A stretch of DNA of 64,000 nucleotides from JBPYFK01 sp051984675 (GCA_051984675.1 JBPYFK010000190.1:111391-175390), one strand, 5' to 3'; positions 34,072-43,107 are shown, numbered from the stretch's first letter. Numbers and translations are program-made. Notes: generated from the letters alone by a model not told the origin.

Positions 34072-34392
34072 TCAATGCGTGAGCTTGCGCTCCACATGAG
34101 CGTGGACTGCTGAGGTGTCCACCGGTCCGGGCACCCGCAACGCCCGGGGGAACGCCTTGCGGCGTTCCGCCAGGCGCAAGCACGCCGGGTCAGGGTGCAA
34201 CCAGGCTCCCCGTCCCGACAGCCGGCGCCGTGTATCGGGGACCGCGACACGCCCATCGCTGAAACGCTCAGCACCGAGGTCCTCAGGACCAAGATCCCCA
34301 GCGTGGGTCTCCGCAGCCGCAACAGCCACCACTCGTAACAATTCGGAGGACAACGCCCGGGACCGGCACCCGACACACGTTCGAACCGGCAC
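34072..34392 (-). CDS. YlxR/DUF448 RNA-binding protein
   Basis: 106 residues from a GTG at 34392 with GGGAGGGAG as ribosome binding site. The family hallmark PVRTCVGCRSR opens the protein, and GRGAWLHPDPACLRLAERRKAF closes the fold. YlxR is a small nucleoid/RNA-binding regulator encoded between nusA and infB, the arrangement seen here. 131 bp separate it from the nusA stop. A further open frame up to 34590 overlaps nusA and is not supported. Confidence 0.88.
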   Translation of the reverse strand: MPVRTCVGCRSRALSSELLRVVAVAAAETHAGDLGPEDLGAERFSDGRVAVPDTRRRLSGRGAWLHPDPACLRLAERRKAFPRALRVPGPVDTSAVHAHVERKLTH

Positions 34393-34522
34393 CGAAAGCT
34401 CCCTCCCCTGCTCCAGGGTACCGGCGGCACACGCCGAATCGAGGTGCTTTCGGGCACCGGAACGCTGTGTGAGGATTTTCGCTCCCGTACGTCGCGCCAC
34501 TGGCGATTCTAACCTGTTGGTC

Positions 34523-35617
34523 TTACTCCGCCGAACCCACCGTGGGGAGATCATCGGCAGGCTCCGCGCCGACCGCGCCCGCCGGCCCACCAGCGGGGGT
34601 CGTCGGCAGCGCGGGGTTGCCCGCGGTGGTGGTCGGCGAGCTCGGGTCGGCGTCGCTGCGGATGTCGATCCGCCACCCGGTCAGGCGGGCGGCCAGCCGC
34701 GCGTTCTGCCCCTCCTTGCCGATCGCCAGGGACAGCTGGAAGTCCGGCACCACGACCCGGGCGGTCTTCGACCGCTCGTCGACCACCTCCACCGACATCA
34801 CCTTCGCGGGCGACAGCGCGTTGCCCACAAAGGTCGCGGGGTCGTCCGAGTAGTCGATGATGTCGATCTTCTCGCCACCGAGCTCGCTCATCACGTTGCG
34901 CACCCGAGCACCCATCGGCCCGATGCACGCGCCCTTGGCGTTCACTCCGCTGACGTTGGAGCGCACCGCGATCTTCGACCGGTGCCCGGCCTCCCGCGCG
35001 ACCGCCGGGATCTCCACCGTGTCGTCCGCGATCTCCGGCACCTCCAGCGCGAACAACCGGCGCACGAGGTTCGGGTGGGTGCGCGACAGCGTGATCTGCG
35101 GGCCCCGGGTGCTGCGGGACACCCCGACGACGTAGCACTTGATGCGCGTGCCGTGCTCGTAGCGCTCACCCGGCACCTGCTCGGCGGCCGGGATCACCCC
35201 CTCGCTCTCCCCGACCTGGACGATGACCATCCCGCGGGCGTTGGCCCTCGCGTCCCGCTGGATGACGCCCCCGAGAATCTCGCCCTCCTTGGTGGAGAAC
35301 TCGCCGAAGGTCTTCTCGTGCTCGGCGTCGCGCAGCCGCTGCAGGATGACCTGCCGGGCGGTGGTCGCGGCGATCCGACCGAACCCCTCCGGGGTGTCGT
35401 CCCACTCCTCGGAGACGGTGCCGTCCTGGTTCACGCTGTGCGCGAGCACGCGGACGATGCCGGTCTTGCGGTCCACCTCGACCCGGGCGTGCGGCTCGTG
35501 GCCCTCGGTGTGCCGGTAGGCGGTGAGCAGCGCTGACTCGATCGCTTCCAAGACCGTCTCGAAGGGGATGTCCTTGTCGCGTTCGATCGCTCGCAGCGCG
35601 GCGATGTCGACGTTCAC
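34523..35617 (-). CDS. nusA: Transcription termination/antitermination protein NusA
   Basis: 364 residues. N-terminal RNA-polymerase-binding domain (MNVDIAALRAIERDKDIPFETVLEAIESAL), S1 (GVIQRDARANARGMVIVQVG), then two KH domains (GACIGPMGARVRNVMSELGGEKIDII and FQLSLAIGKEGQNARLAARLTGW). It lacks the C-terminal acidic repeats of enterobacterial NusA, normal for actinobacteria. Starts at a GTG (35617) overlapping the rimP stop, so it is coupled to rimP. Confidence 0.96.
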   Translation of the reverse strand: MNVDIAALRAIERDKDIPFETVLEAIESALLTAYRHTEGHEPHARVEVDRKTGIVRVLAHSVNQDGTVSEEWDDTPEGFGRIAATTARQVILQRLRDAEHEKTFGEFSTKEGEILGGVIQRDARANARGMVIVQVGESEGVIPAAEQVPGERYEHGTRIKCYVVGVSRSTRGPQITLSRTHPNLVRRLFALEVPEIADDTVEIPAVAREAGHRSKIAVRSNVSGVNAKGACIGPMGARVRNVMSELGGEKIDIIDYSDDPATFVGNALSPAKVMSVEVVDERSKTARVVVPDFQLSLAIGKEGQNARLAARLTGWRIDIRSDADPSSPTTTAGNPALPTTPAGGPAGAVGAEPADDLPTVGSAE

Positions 35618-36171
35618 TTCGAGTCCTCCGTGTCCTCCCGGTCGTTCCCCTCCTGGGAAACGCCGCCCGCAGCCCGCTTGAGCTCCTTCAGCTCGTCCGC
35701 CGGTGGCTGCTGGAACTCCACCTGCACCACCGCGCGGTCGATGTCGGCGTAAGCCAGCCGGCGCACCTCGCCGGAGACCAACACCAGGACACCGTCATCA
35801 TCGGCTTCCCCGGCCCGGCCGACCAGCTCGGACCCGTCCACCAGGTGGACTCGCACCAGCCGGAACCGGGCCCGCCGCCAATGCCGTGGCTTGGTCAGCG
35901 GACGGTCCACGCCCGGTGAGGTCACCTCCAGTGTGTACGGACCGGCGAGCACATGGTCATGCGCGTCCAGGACTTTCGACACGGCACGGTTGGCCTCGGT
36001 CAGGTCGTCGAGCCCGACGCCCTGCTCGGCATCGACGATGACCTTCACCAGCCGGCGGCGACCGGCCGGTTGCACGTCGATGGATTCCAGGTCGAAGCCG
36101 GCGGCCGCGACCGCCTCGGCGACGACCGGTTCCAGCTGCGCGATGATCTCACCACGCGGCGGGCTGGGCAC
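35614..36171 (-). CDS. rimP: Ribosome maturation factor RimP
   Basis: 185 residues from a GTG at 36171 (reads PSPPRGEIIAQLEPVVAEAV), with GGGAG 8 bp before it. LVKVIVDAEQGVGLDDLTEANRAVSKVLD and YTLEVTSPGVDRPLTKPRHW are the family blocks. A long frame continues upstream to 37083 across the opposite-strand genes and is not real coding sequence. First gene of the rimP-nusA-ylxR-infB-DUF503-rbfA-nrnA series. Confidence 0.93.
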   Translation of the reverse strand: MPSPPRGEIIAQLEPVVAEAVAAAGFDLESIDVQPAGRRRLVKVIVDAEQGVGLDDLTEANRAVSKVLDAHDHVLAGPYTLEVTSPGVDRPLTKPRHWRRARFRLVRVHLVDGSELVGRAGEADDDGVLVLVSGEVRRLAYADIDRAVVQVEFQQPPADELKELKRAAGGVSQEGNDREDTEDSK

Positions 36172-36455
36172 GTTGGCACTCCCAAGTCTCTGGCGGGTGC
36201 AGTCCGACATCTCACCGCTCGTGTCGCCCGAACTGGCAGGGTCACCCACGAGGATTCCTACCAGCAGCATCCCACTGAGGCGCCACGAACCGCCGCGACA
36301 GTGCTGCACCATTGACGGTCGCGGTCGCCCAGCGTATCGCGTCTTCCTGCGAACGGGCGCGCCGCGGACCTCGCTCGCGCGGCCTTGATCACGCCGGTGG
36401 CCGAACATCGGGTGCCCGCGCGTGCTCGCGCCGCCGGCTGGCAGGATGGCGGTTC

Positions 36456-36947
36456 GTGGAACTGCCCCGGCCCAGCGGCAGCCGCCTCGGGCGGCGGGAG
36501 GCGTTGCGCGCTGCCGTGTTGCTACCACTGGCCGCGAGCCTGAGCACGGCTTGTACCAGCACCGGCCCACCGCCACCGGACCCGTTGCAGGCGCTGGTGA
36601 CCCGCGCCCGCTCGGATGCGGCCCTGGCCGAAGCGGTCGCCCAAACCCACCAGAGCCTCGCGGCGAAAGCGCACGCCGTCGCCGGGGACCGCAGCCAGCA
36701 TGCGGGCGTCCTGCTGCACGAGGTTCAGCGGGTGAACCCGCCCGATCCCAAGCAGCCGCCTCCGGCGGCGCCGCCGGTTCCGCAGGTGCCGGCGTCCGAG
36801 ACCGACGCGCACACGGCCCTGGTCCAGGCGCTGCGGGCCGCGCAGCAGCAGGCAGCCGACCTGGTCGTCGGTCTCCCGCCCTACCGCGCCGGGATCGTGG
36901 GCTCGGTGTCCGCGAGCTGCGGAAGTCTCCTGGAGGTGTTGATGTGA
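36456..36947 (+). CDS. Lipoprotein paired with DUF4439
   Basis: 163 residues from a GTG at 36456 (reads ELPRPSGSRLGRREALRAAV). A twin-arginine-containing signal region LGRREALRAAVLLPLAASLS is followed by a TAC lipobox, so a membrane-attached lipoprotein is expected, possibly Tat-exported. The mature part is Ala/Gln-rich helical with a Pro-rich insert (PPDPKQPPPAAPPVPQVP). Its stop overlaps the GTG of the DUF4439 gene (GTGA). The pair next to rimP corresponds in position to Rv2843-Rv2844 of M. tuberculosis (from memory). Function unknown. Confidence 0.8.
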   Translation: MELPRPSGSRLGRREALRAAVLLPLAASLSTACTSTGPPPPDPLQALVTRARSDAALAEAVAQTHQSLAAKAHAVAGDRSQHAGVLLHEVQRVNPPDPKQPPPAAPPVPQVPASETDAHTALVQALRAAQQQAADLVVGLPPYRAGIVGSVSASCGSLLEVLM

Positions 36948-37387
36948 GCCCGGACAGCGCGAGCGCGCTGCGCGACGCCCTCTCCGCCGAGCACGTCGCC
37001 ATCTGGACGTATGGCCTGGCCAGTGCGTTCGTCACCGAGCCGCGGGTGAGTTCCGCCGTGACCGACGCGCTGGGCAACCACAAGCAACAGCGGGACTCGA
37101 CCGAGCAGCTGCTGGAGCAGGGGGGCGTGCCGGTGCCGCAGACCCAGCCGGCCTACACGCTGCCGCAGCCGGTCACCGACCAGGGCTCGGCGATCCAGGT
37201 GCTGATCGTCGCGGAGAACGACTGCCAGATCGGTTGGCGCTCGGTTCTGGAGCGCACCGATGCCGGTGACGCGGCGGCTCGCCGCATCGCGCTGAACGGC
37301 CTGACCGCCTCGGCGACCCGGGCGACGCGGTGGCGGATCACGATCGGTCAGGCTCCGGCGGCCACACCGTTTCCCGGCAAGCCGTAA
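36944..37387 (+). CDS. DUF4439 ferritin-like domain protein
   Basis: 147 residues from a GTG at 36944 with GGAGGT 7 bp upstream. Four-helix ferritin-like pattern: LRDALSAEHVAIWTYGLASAF, HKQQRDSTEQLLEQGG, IQVLIVAENDCQIGWRSVLER and a last helix TASATRATRWRI. Glu-x2-His (AEHVAIW) and later Glu residues resemble diiron ligands. Iron binding is inference. Translationally coupled to the upstream lipoprotein. Its last codons and TAA stop are repeated downstream (37368-37440). Confidence 0.82.
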   Translation: MSPDSASALRDALSAEHVAIWTYGLASAFVTEPRVSSAVTDALGNHKQQRDSTEQLLEQGGVPVPQTQPAYTLPQPVTDQGSAIQVLIVAENDCQIGWRSVLERTDAGDAAARRIALNGLTASATRATRWRITIGQAPAATPFPGKP

Positions 37388-37440
37388 GGGCGTTTCCGGG
37401 CAAGCCGTAAGGCTGTGATCAGCAAGGCTGTGATCAGCTC
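37368..37440 (+). repeat. Tandem duplications carrying the stop codon of the DUF4439 gene
   Basis: TTTCCCGGCAAGCCGTAAGG (stop TAA at 37385-37387) is followed by TTTCCGGGCAAGCCGTAAGG, and then AAGGCTGTGATCAGC occurs twice more. The array reaches the stop codon of the converging gene at 37439. Confidence 0.8.
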
Positions 37441-38461
37441 AGTGCGCCAGCCGCAGCGAGTCTGCCGTGATCTTCACCAACTCCGGGTCGTCACCGCGCT
37501 GGGTGCCGAAGTACTCGGACTTGCCCAGCACCACCGTCGAGCCGACGACCTTGGACGCGTAACCGTGGTCGCTGCGCAGGTTCGGCCACCCCGGACGCTT
37601 GGCGACGCCGGCCGTGACCAGATCCTCAACATTGCCGGTGCGATTCTCCCGTACGGTCCGTTCCAGCTGGACCGCCGAGTTCGGGTCCGGCATCCGCACC
37701 GTGACCAGCGACGTGAGCACCTGGGTCCCGTCCGGGGCACGTGTGGTGTAAAGGGCCCGGTCCATGCCGGTGCACGGGTACCGAGCGAAGAACTGCTTGA
37801 TCTCGGCCGTGGACTCGCTCGCGCAGTTCGGCGTCGAATCCTGGAAGCCGGTGTCGCTGAACTGGAACGCCCCGGGCGGTGTTGTCGGCGGGGTTGGGGT
37901 GTGGTTTCCCGGCTTGAGCGCGATCCACAGCGTGCCTGAGATCACCGAAACCGCAAGCAACCCGAGCCCCCGCAGCAGCCACCCCACAGGAGTGATCCGG
38001 GTGCCGTCCCGTCGAACGGGCTCGCCGCCCGACCACGTGGGCGCTGCGGGTTGTGCGGTGGCGGGGTACTGCCCCGGGAACTGCCCGGTGGGCGCCGGCT
38101 GGCTCATCGCCGGTCCCGGCGGCGGCTGCCAATGACCCGCTGCCGGGTACGGCGCGGCTACGGCGGCTGGGGGTGACGCTGGCGCGGGTGCGCTGACCGG
38201 CCCGGCGGTGCCGGGTGCGGAAATGCGCGTGACAGCCTGGGCCACCTCCTGCCGCGACCCCAGCGGATTCGTTGGCGACCTGGTCCCGTCCCCCACGCGT
38301 TCTCCCACCGTGTGCCCTTCTGGATGTCCCTCGATCGCACGAACCGACTCGGCGACGAACCCGGCGTCGGCTCGCGGATACGACGCTGAGCCCGGACCAG
38401 CGGTCGAGGTAGATCCGGTCGATTCGCTGGGACGGGGGACGCCGGAGTGCTGCTCCGTCAT
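37439..38461 (-). CDS. Membrane-anchored hypothetical protein with extracellular domain
   Basis: 340 residues from the ATG at 38461 (MTEQHSGVPRPSES). A long disordered N-terminal part rich in Pro/Gly/Ala/Ser and Gln (about residues 1-165) precedes one membrane helix (WLLRGLGLLAVSVISGTLWIA in overlapping reading, residues about 165-187), then a Pro/Thr linker and a globular C-terminal domain with two cysteines (TPNCASES and ARYPCTGMD). The topology suggests cytoplasmic tail inside and domain outside. I do not recognise the domain. Found beside housekeeping genes, so it is likely a conserved lineage protein. Confidence 0.75.
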   Translation of the reverse strand: MTEQHSGVPRPSESTGSTSTAGPGSASYPRADAGFVAESVRAIEGHPEGHTVGERVGDGTRSPTNPLGSRQEVAQAVTRISAPGTAGPVSAPAPASPPAAVAAPYPAAGHWQPPPGPAMSQPAPTGQFPGQYPATAQPAAPTWSGGEPVRRDGTRITPVGWLLRGLGLLAVSVISGTLWIALKPGNHTPTPPTTPPGAFQFSDTGFQDSTPNCASESTAEIKQFFARYPCTGMDRALYTTRAPDGTQVLTSLVTVRMPDPNSAVQLERTVRENRTGNVEDLVTAGVAKRPGWPNLRSDHGYASKVVGSTVVLGKSEYFGTQRGDDPELVKITADSLRLAH

Positions 38462-38634
38462 CTCTTCGGGTGCTCCAGGCCGGTCCGACACGAGCACCTA
38501 CCGTAGCGGTTGCGCGGCTTCCGCAGAACAGCACCGCCGCACAGCGGTGCCCGCCCGCCTTGGTTGTGACGAGGTGACGACCGGCCGGGCCTGACCCGCC
38601 CGACCCCCGCACACAGACCTCCTAGGCTGGGCAT

Positions 38635-39045
38635 ATGCGCAGCGAGGAGATCGAGATCAGGACCGGCTCATCGGAAACGGTGCGGGACCTGACCGCCGAC
38701 TGCGACCGGTTCCTGCGGGGTATCGCGGCGGAGGACGGGTTGTTGCACGTGTGGGTGCCCCATGCCACCGCCGGGCTCGCCGTGATCGAGACCGGCGCGG
38801 GCAGTGACGAGGATCTGCTCGGCGCGCTGCGCGACCTGCTCCCGGCGGACTCCCGCTGGCGACACCAGCACGGCTCGCCCGGTCATGGTCGCGACCACGT
38901 GCTGCCCGCGCTGGTGCCGCCGTACGTCTCGGTGCCGGTGCTGGGCGGCAGGTTGGCACTGGGCACCTGGCAGTCGCTGTGCCTGGTGGACACCAACCGG
39001 GACAACCCGGCGCGCCGGGTGCGGCTGAGCTTCCTCGCCGGCTGA
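38635..39045 (+). CDS. YjbQ-family (UPF0047) protein
   Basis: 136 residues. The family blocks VWVPHATAGLAVIETG, WRHQHGSPGHGRDHVLPALV and RLALGTWQSLCLVDTNRD are intact, including the conserved His residues. Members are small trimeric proteins with weak thiamine-phosphate synthase activity reported. The cellular role is not settled. Stands alone between two divergent or co-oriented membrane proteins. Confidence 0.9.
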   Translation: MRSEEIEIRTGSSETVRDLTADCDRFLRGIAAEDGLLHVWVPHATAGLAVIETGAGSDEDLLGALRDLLPADSRWRHQHGSPGHGRDHVLPALVPPYVSVPVLGGRLALGTWQSLCLVDTNRDNPARRVRLSFLAG

Positions 39046-39102
39046 GATCACCGGACGATACCGTCGCGGAGACGGGGGCACGGGGATCGACAGGGACGTG
39101 GC

Positions 39103-39978
39103 GTGATGTGGCCGAGCGGCGGGCAGGACGGCAGGCGACCCGATCGTCCGAAGCAGCGCGGGCACGGTCAGCAGCCCTACCAGTTCACCGGCTCCTACAG
39201 CGGCCTTGGCATGTTCGAGGAGACCGAGGTCAACCGCCCGGTCACCCCGGTAGCGCGGGGCAACCGGAAACGGCCGGTGGCGTTCGCGGTGGCGGGGCTG
39301 ACCGCCGGGATCATCGTTGGCAGCGTCGCCACCGGCGTGCTTCTCACGGGACACCGACCCACTCCGGTGGCGGCGCCAGCTCCGCCGAAGTCCTCCGAGC
39401 CGATGTGGACGCCCCCGCCGGCCCCAACCCCGCGCGTGCCGGGCTGGCGTGTCGGTTACAACCCGCTCGCGCAGCTCGCATACGACCTGCCACCGGACTG
39501 GAACGTCCGCTCGGACTCGGACGTCTGGACGCTGCCGCGACTCGGCGACATGACGTTCCGGGGGCTGGCCGAAGGGCCCGGATACTCCTGCGCCGGCCGA
39601 CCCTACGTGCGCGGCCAGGCGGTCAGCACCATGGTCAAGCCGACCAAGCCGCTGGACCAGACCGCGACCGAGTTCGCCCAGTTCGTCGGCCAGGCGTTCT
39701 ACACCGGCTCCAACCCCGCCGTACGGCCAGGCCCGCCGCAACCGGTCACAGTGGACGGAGTCGGCGGGGTCAAAGTGGACGCGGCGCTGACGATGCCGCC
39801 GGCGGCGCCCTGCCTGCCGACCGAGGCCCGAGTCGCGTCGATCGCGTTCCAGGGCAAGGACAGCTTCGTCGTCCTGGTCGTGGCCGAGGACAGTGCTGGT
39901 GGAGTGCCCCAACCACCCGCGCTCGGCAACGGGCAGGTGCAACAAGTGATCGGCAGTGCGCGCCCGGTACGCGGCTGA
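39103..39978 (+). CDS. Membrane-anchored hypothetical protein
   Basis: 291 residues. Cytoplasmic N-terminus (Gly/Gln/Pro-rich, residues 1-60), one membrane helix near residues 64-84 (VAFAVAGLTAGIIVGSVATG), a Pro-rich linker (PAPPKSSEPMWTPPPAPTPR), then an extracellular domain of about 170 residues with two cysteines (YSCAGRP and APCLPTEA). The layout resembles that of the protein at 37439-38461, although I see no clear sequence identity. Starts 57 bp after yjbQ on the same strand. Function unknown. Confidence 0.78.
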   Translation: MMWPSGGQDGRRPDRPKQRGHGQQPYQFTGSYSGLGMFEETEVNRPVTPVARGNRKRPVAFAVAGLTAGIIVGSVATGVLLTGHRPTPVAAPAPPKSSEPMWTPPPAPTPRVPGWRVGYNPLAQLAYDLPPDWNVRSDSDVWTLPRLGDMTFRGLAEGPGYSCAGRPYVRGQAVSTMVKPTKPLDQTATEFAQFVGQAFYTGSNPAVRPGPPQPVTVDGVGGVKVDAALTMPPAAPCLPTEARVASIAFQGKDSFVVLVVAEDSAGGVPQPPALGNGQVQQVIGSARPVRG

Positions 39979-40086
39979 CGAGTCCCGGATGTGACGCTGA
40001 CCGTACGGTGATCCGCTGAGGGCACCGCGCGGGTAGCCTGTGGCCGCCACTTCTCGAACCCGGCCAAAGGGAGCCTGGAACCGACG

Positions 40087-40767
40087 ATGTCCAGTGCGAA
40101 CGGGTCCACTGCGTACAGGGCCACCGCAACAGCGTCCACCACCGCCGATTCCGTCCCAACCGAGCAGCCTTCCCGGACGCGCTGGCGGGATGTGCGGTCC
40201 TTCCTCCTGGAGTTCGCGCGCACGCCGACGCGCACCGCCTCAGTGCTGCCCAGCTCGCGGCATCTCGCCGAGCCGATGACCGCCCCGGTGCCGGAGCGCG
40301 GTCATCCCGTCGTCGTGGAACTTGGTCCGGGCACCGGCGCGTTCACGGCCGCGATCCAACGGCGCCTGGGCGACCGGGGCCGGCACCTCGCGCTGGAACT
40401 GAATCCGCGCTGGGCCGAGCTGCTGGGGTCGCGGTACCCCGGCGTCGACGTGGTGTGCGCGAACGCCAACGATCTGCCCGAGCTCCTGGCCGACCGGGGA
40501 CTGGCCGCGGACGTGGTGGTCAGCGGCCTGCCCTGGGAGGCTTACGCCGCGACCACGGGAGGCACGACCCTGGTGGACAAGATCGCGGGAACTCTGACCA
40601 GCGACGGGGTTTTCACCCAGTTCGGCTACTCGTGGACTCGGTGGGCGTCGCCGGCCAAGCGTCAGATGGCGCAGCTGCGCGCCGCTTTCGAGGAAACGCT
40701 CACCAGCCGGACGGTGTGGCGCAACGTCCCACCGGCGCTGGTGCACGTCGCGCGCCGCCCCCGGTAG
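40087..40767 (+). CDS. SAM-dependent methyltransferase (PmtA/KsgA-like fold)
   Basis: 226 residues. SAM motif I is VVELGPGTGAFTAAIQRRLG; HLALELNPRWAELLGSRYPG carries the acidic residue after strand 2; VVSGLPWEAY is the motif IV region (the usual NLPY/SGLPW of phospholipid N-methyltransferases). Closest in pattern to phosphatidylethanolamine/phospholipid N-methyltransferase-like proteins of actinobacteria. Substrate not established. Converges on proS with 28 bp between. Confidence 0.82.
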   Translation: MSSANGSTAYRATATASTTADSVPTEQPSRTRWRDVRSFLLEFARTPTRTASVLPSSRHLAEPMTAPVPERGHPVVVELGPGTGAFTAAIQRRLGDRGRHLALELNPRWAELLGSRYPGVDVVCANANDLPELLADRGLAADVVVSGLPWEAYAATTGGTTLVDKIAGTLTSDGVFTQFGYSWTRWASPAKRQMAQLRAAFEETLTSRTVWRNVPPALVHVARRPR

Positions 40768-40795
40768 GCGCCCAGACCACTCTGGACGCCAGCGC

Positions 40796-42544
40796 TCAGC
40801 CGCGGACCCGCTCCACCAGGTGCTGCACGGCAGAGTCCACCGGGACCTCGGTCTTCGCGCCGCTGCGGCGGTCGCGGACCTCGACGACGCCGTTGGCCAG
40901 ACCCCGGCCGATGACCAGGATCGTCGGCACGCCCAGCAGTTCGGCGTCGGCGAACTTCACGCCCGGCGAGACGGTCCGGTCGTCGTGCAGCACCTCGACG
41001 CCGGCCGCGTCGAGTTCGGCGGCGATCCGCTCGCCGGCTTGGCGCACGTCGTCGTCCTTGCCAGCGACCACCAGGTGCACGTCGAAGGGCGCCACCTCAC
41101 CGGGCCACACCAAGCCCACCGAGTCGTGGCTCTGCTCGACGATGGCGGCAACCAGCCGGGAGACGCCGATCCCGTAGGAGCCCATCGTGATCCGCTTGGG
41201 TTTGCCGTCCTGGCCGAGCGCGTCCAGCGAGAACACGTCGCTGTACTTGCGGCCCAGCTGGAAGATGTGCCCGATCTCGATCCCCCGGGCCGCGACCAGC
41301 GTTCCCCGGCCGTCCGGCGACGGGTCGCCTTCCCGGACCTCGGCGGCCTCGACGGTGCCGTCCGGGGTGAAGTCCCGGCCGACGACCAGATCGACGACGT
41401 GGTGGTCCGGCTTGTCCGCACCGGTCACCCAGGCCGTGCCCGGCACCACCCTGGGGTCCACCAGGTACTGGACCCCGTTGTCCTGCAACGCCTTCGGGCC
41501 GATGTAGCCCTTGACCAGGAAGGGGTTCGCGGCGAAGTCGGCCTCCTCCAGCAGTGCCACCTCAGCGGGTTCCAGCGAGGCTTGCAGGCGCTTGAAGTCC
41601 ACTTCACGGTCACCCGGCACGGCGACGGCGAGCAGCTGCCAGTCCTTCGCCCCGGGCTGGCGGGTCTTGACGAGCACGTTCTTCAACGTGTCGGCCGCCG
41701 TGAACTCGCGGTCCAGTCCCTCCGAGTTCAGGAAGTCCACCAGCGTTTCGATCGTGGGAGTGTCCGGGGTGTGGTGCACCTGGGCCGCCGGCTTGTCCTC
41801 AATGGACAGCGCGGGTGGCACCGGGGTGACCACGGCCTCCACGTTGGCGGCGAAGTCGGACTCGGTGGCGCGCACGAAGGTGTCCTCGCCGGTGTCCGCC
41901 TCGGCGAGGAACTCCTCGGACGCCGAACCACCCATCGCCCCCGAGGTGGCCTTGACGATCACGTACCGCAGTCCCAGCCGGTCGAAGATGCGGACGTAGG
42001 CGTCCCGGTGCAGCTGGTAGGAGTGGCTCAAGCCCTCGTCGTCAAGGTCGAAGGAGTAGGCGTCCTTCATGACGAACTCGCGGCCACGCAGGATGCCGGC
42101 GCGCGGGCGCTCCTCGTCCCGGTACTTCGTCTGGATCTGGTACAGGATGACCGGGTAGTCCTTGTAGGAGCTGTACTCGCCCTTGACCGCCAGCGTGAAC
42201 AGCTCCTCGTGCGTCGGGCCGAGCAGGTAGTCGCCGCCCTTGCGGTCCTTGAGGCGGAACACGTTCGGCCCGTACTCGGTCCAGCGGTTGGTGGACTCGT
42301 AGGGCTCCTTCGGCAGCAGCGCGGGGAAGTGGATCTCCTGGCCGCCGATGGCGTCCATCTCCTCGCGCACCACCTGCTCGATCTTGCGCAGCACCCGCAG
42401 GCCCAGCGGCAACCATGAGTAGATGCCCGGAGCGACCCGGCGCACGTAACCGGCGCGCACCAGCAGCCGGTGGCTCGGGACCTCGGCCTCGGCCGGGTCC
42501 TCGCGCAGGGTACGCAGGAACAGCGTGGACATCCTCGTGATCAC
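40796..42544 (-). CDS. proS: Prolyl-tRNA synthetase
   Basis: 582 residues from a GTG at 42544 (reads ITRMSTLFLRTLREDPAEAEV). Class II motifs: GIYSWLPLGLRVLRKIEQVV, LLGPTHEELFTLAVK and YRDEERPRAGILRGREFVMK; a bacterial-type insertion (editing) domain lies around residues 220-390; the anticodon-binding domain is at the C-terminus (FDVHLVVAGKDDDVRQAGER). The frame extends to 42562 with no family support. In its conserved position upstream of the rimP-nusA region. Confidence 0.96.
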   Translation of the reverse strand: MITRMSTLFLRTLREDPAEAEVPSHRLLVRAGYVRRVAPGIYSWLPLGLRVLRKIEQVVREEMDAIGGQEIHFPALLPKEPYESTNRWTEYGPNVFRLKDRKGGDYLLGPTHEELFTLAVKGEYSSYKDYPVILYQIQTKYRDEERPRAGILRGREFVMKDAYSFDLDDEGLSHSYQLHRDAYVRIFDRLGLRYVIVKATSGAMGGSASEEFLAEADTGEDTFVRATESDFAANVEAVVTPVPPALSIEDKPAAQVHHTPDTPTIETLVDFLNSEGLDREFTAADTLKNVLVKTRQPGAKDWQLLAVAVPGDREVDFKRLQASLEPAEVALLEEADFAANPFLVKGYIGPKALQDNGVQYLVDPRVVPGTAWVTGADKPDHHVVDLVVGRDFTPDGTVEAAEVREGDPSPDGRGTLVAARGIEIGHIFQLGRKYSDVFSLDALGQDGKPKRITMGSYGIGVSRLVAAIVEQSHDSVGLVWPGEVAPFDVHLVVAGKDDDVRQAGERIAAELDAAGVEVLHDDRTVSPGVKFADAELLGVPTILVIGRGLANGVVEVRDRRSGAKTEVPVDSAVQHLVERVRG

Positions 42545-42690
42545 TTCTGGCTCGCTCCTCACTGGCGGCTGGCGCGGTCCGGGTCCCCACCGGCGGCGTA
42601 ACTGTCCTCATTGGGGAGCGTAGCGAGCGCCGGCAAGCAGGTTTCCAGCGGATTCACCTCCCGGCGGTGCCGGGACGTTAGGTTGCCCCC

Positions 42691-43107
42691 ATGGCGCTGA
42701 TGATCGGAATGATCACGCTCGACTGCGCTCGGCCGCAGCGGCTCGCGGAGTTCTGGTGCCGGGTGCTGAACACGTCGATCGTGTCGGACTCCGGCGGGTT
42801 CGTGATGCTCGCGCCCAGCCCGACCGGCGGCCCGGCGCTGGGGTTGCAGCGGGTGCCCGAGCCGCGCGCCGGCAAGAACCGGGTGCATCTCGACTTCGGC
42901 GCCGACGACCGTTCCGCCGAGGTGCGGCGGCTGGTCGGGCTCGGGGCCACCGTGCTCGCGGAGCACCGGGCACCCGGGCTGGCCTGGACCGTACTGGCCG
43001 ACCCGGAGGGCAACGAGTTCTGCGTCGGTGCCGAAGAAGCCGGTGCCCAAGAAGCCTGGGCCGAAGAAGCCGGGGCCCAAGAGGTCGGCGCCCAAGAATC
43101 GGGGTGA
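42691..43107 (+). CDS. VOC/glyoxalase-like protein with repetitive acidic tail
   Basis: 138 residues. MITLDCARPQRLAEFWCRVL and NRVHLDFGADDRSAEVRRLV, with LADPEGNEFCV, are the two half-sites of a single-domain VOC fold (metal-ligand His and Glu positions partly kept). The last 27 residues (AEEAGAQEAWAEEAGAQEV-type) are a degenerate 27-base DNA repeat at 43024-43104, absent from usual family members, so the C-terminus looks grown by repeat expansion. Function unknown. Confidence 0.78.
   Translation: MALMIGMITLDCARPQRLAEFWCRVLNTSIVSDSGGFVMLAPSPTGGPALGLQRVPEPRAGKNRVHLDFGADDRSAEVRRLVGLGATVLAEHRAPGLAWTVLADPEGNEFCVGAEEAGAQEAWAEEAGAQEVGAQESG
43024..43104 (+). repeat. Degenerate 27-bp tandem repeat encoding the VOC protein tail
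   Basis: About three units of GCCGAAGAAGCCGGTGCCCA-type sequence. In frame it encodes GAEEAGAQE-like repeats. In a second frame it reads KKPGPKKPGPK. Confidence 0.75.

Noticed and set aside
35614..37083. Extension of rimP upstream to 37083.
   Set aside because: It would run antisense through the lipoprotein and DUF4439 genes. RimP similarity begins at the GTG at 36171, with a ribosome binding site.
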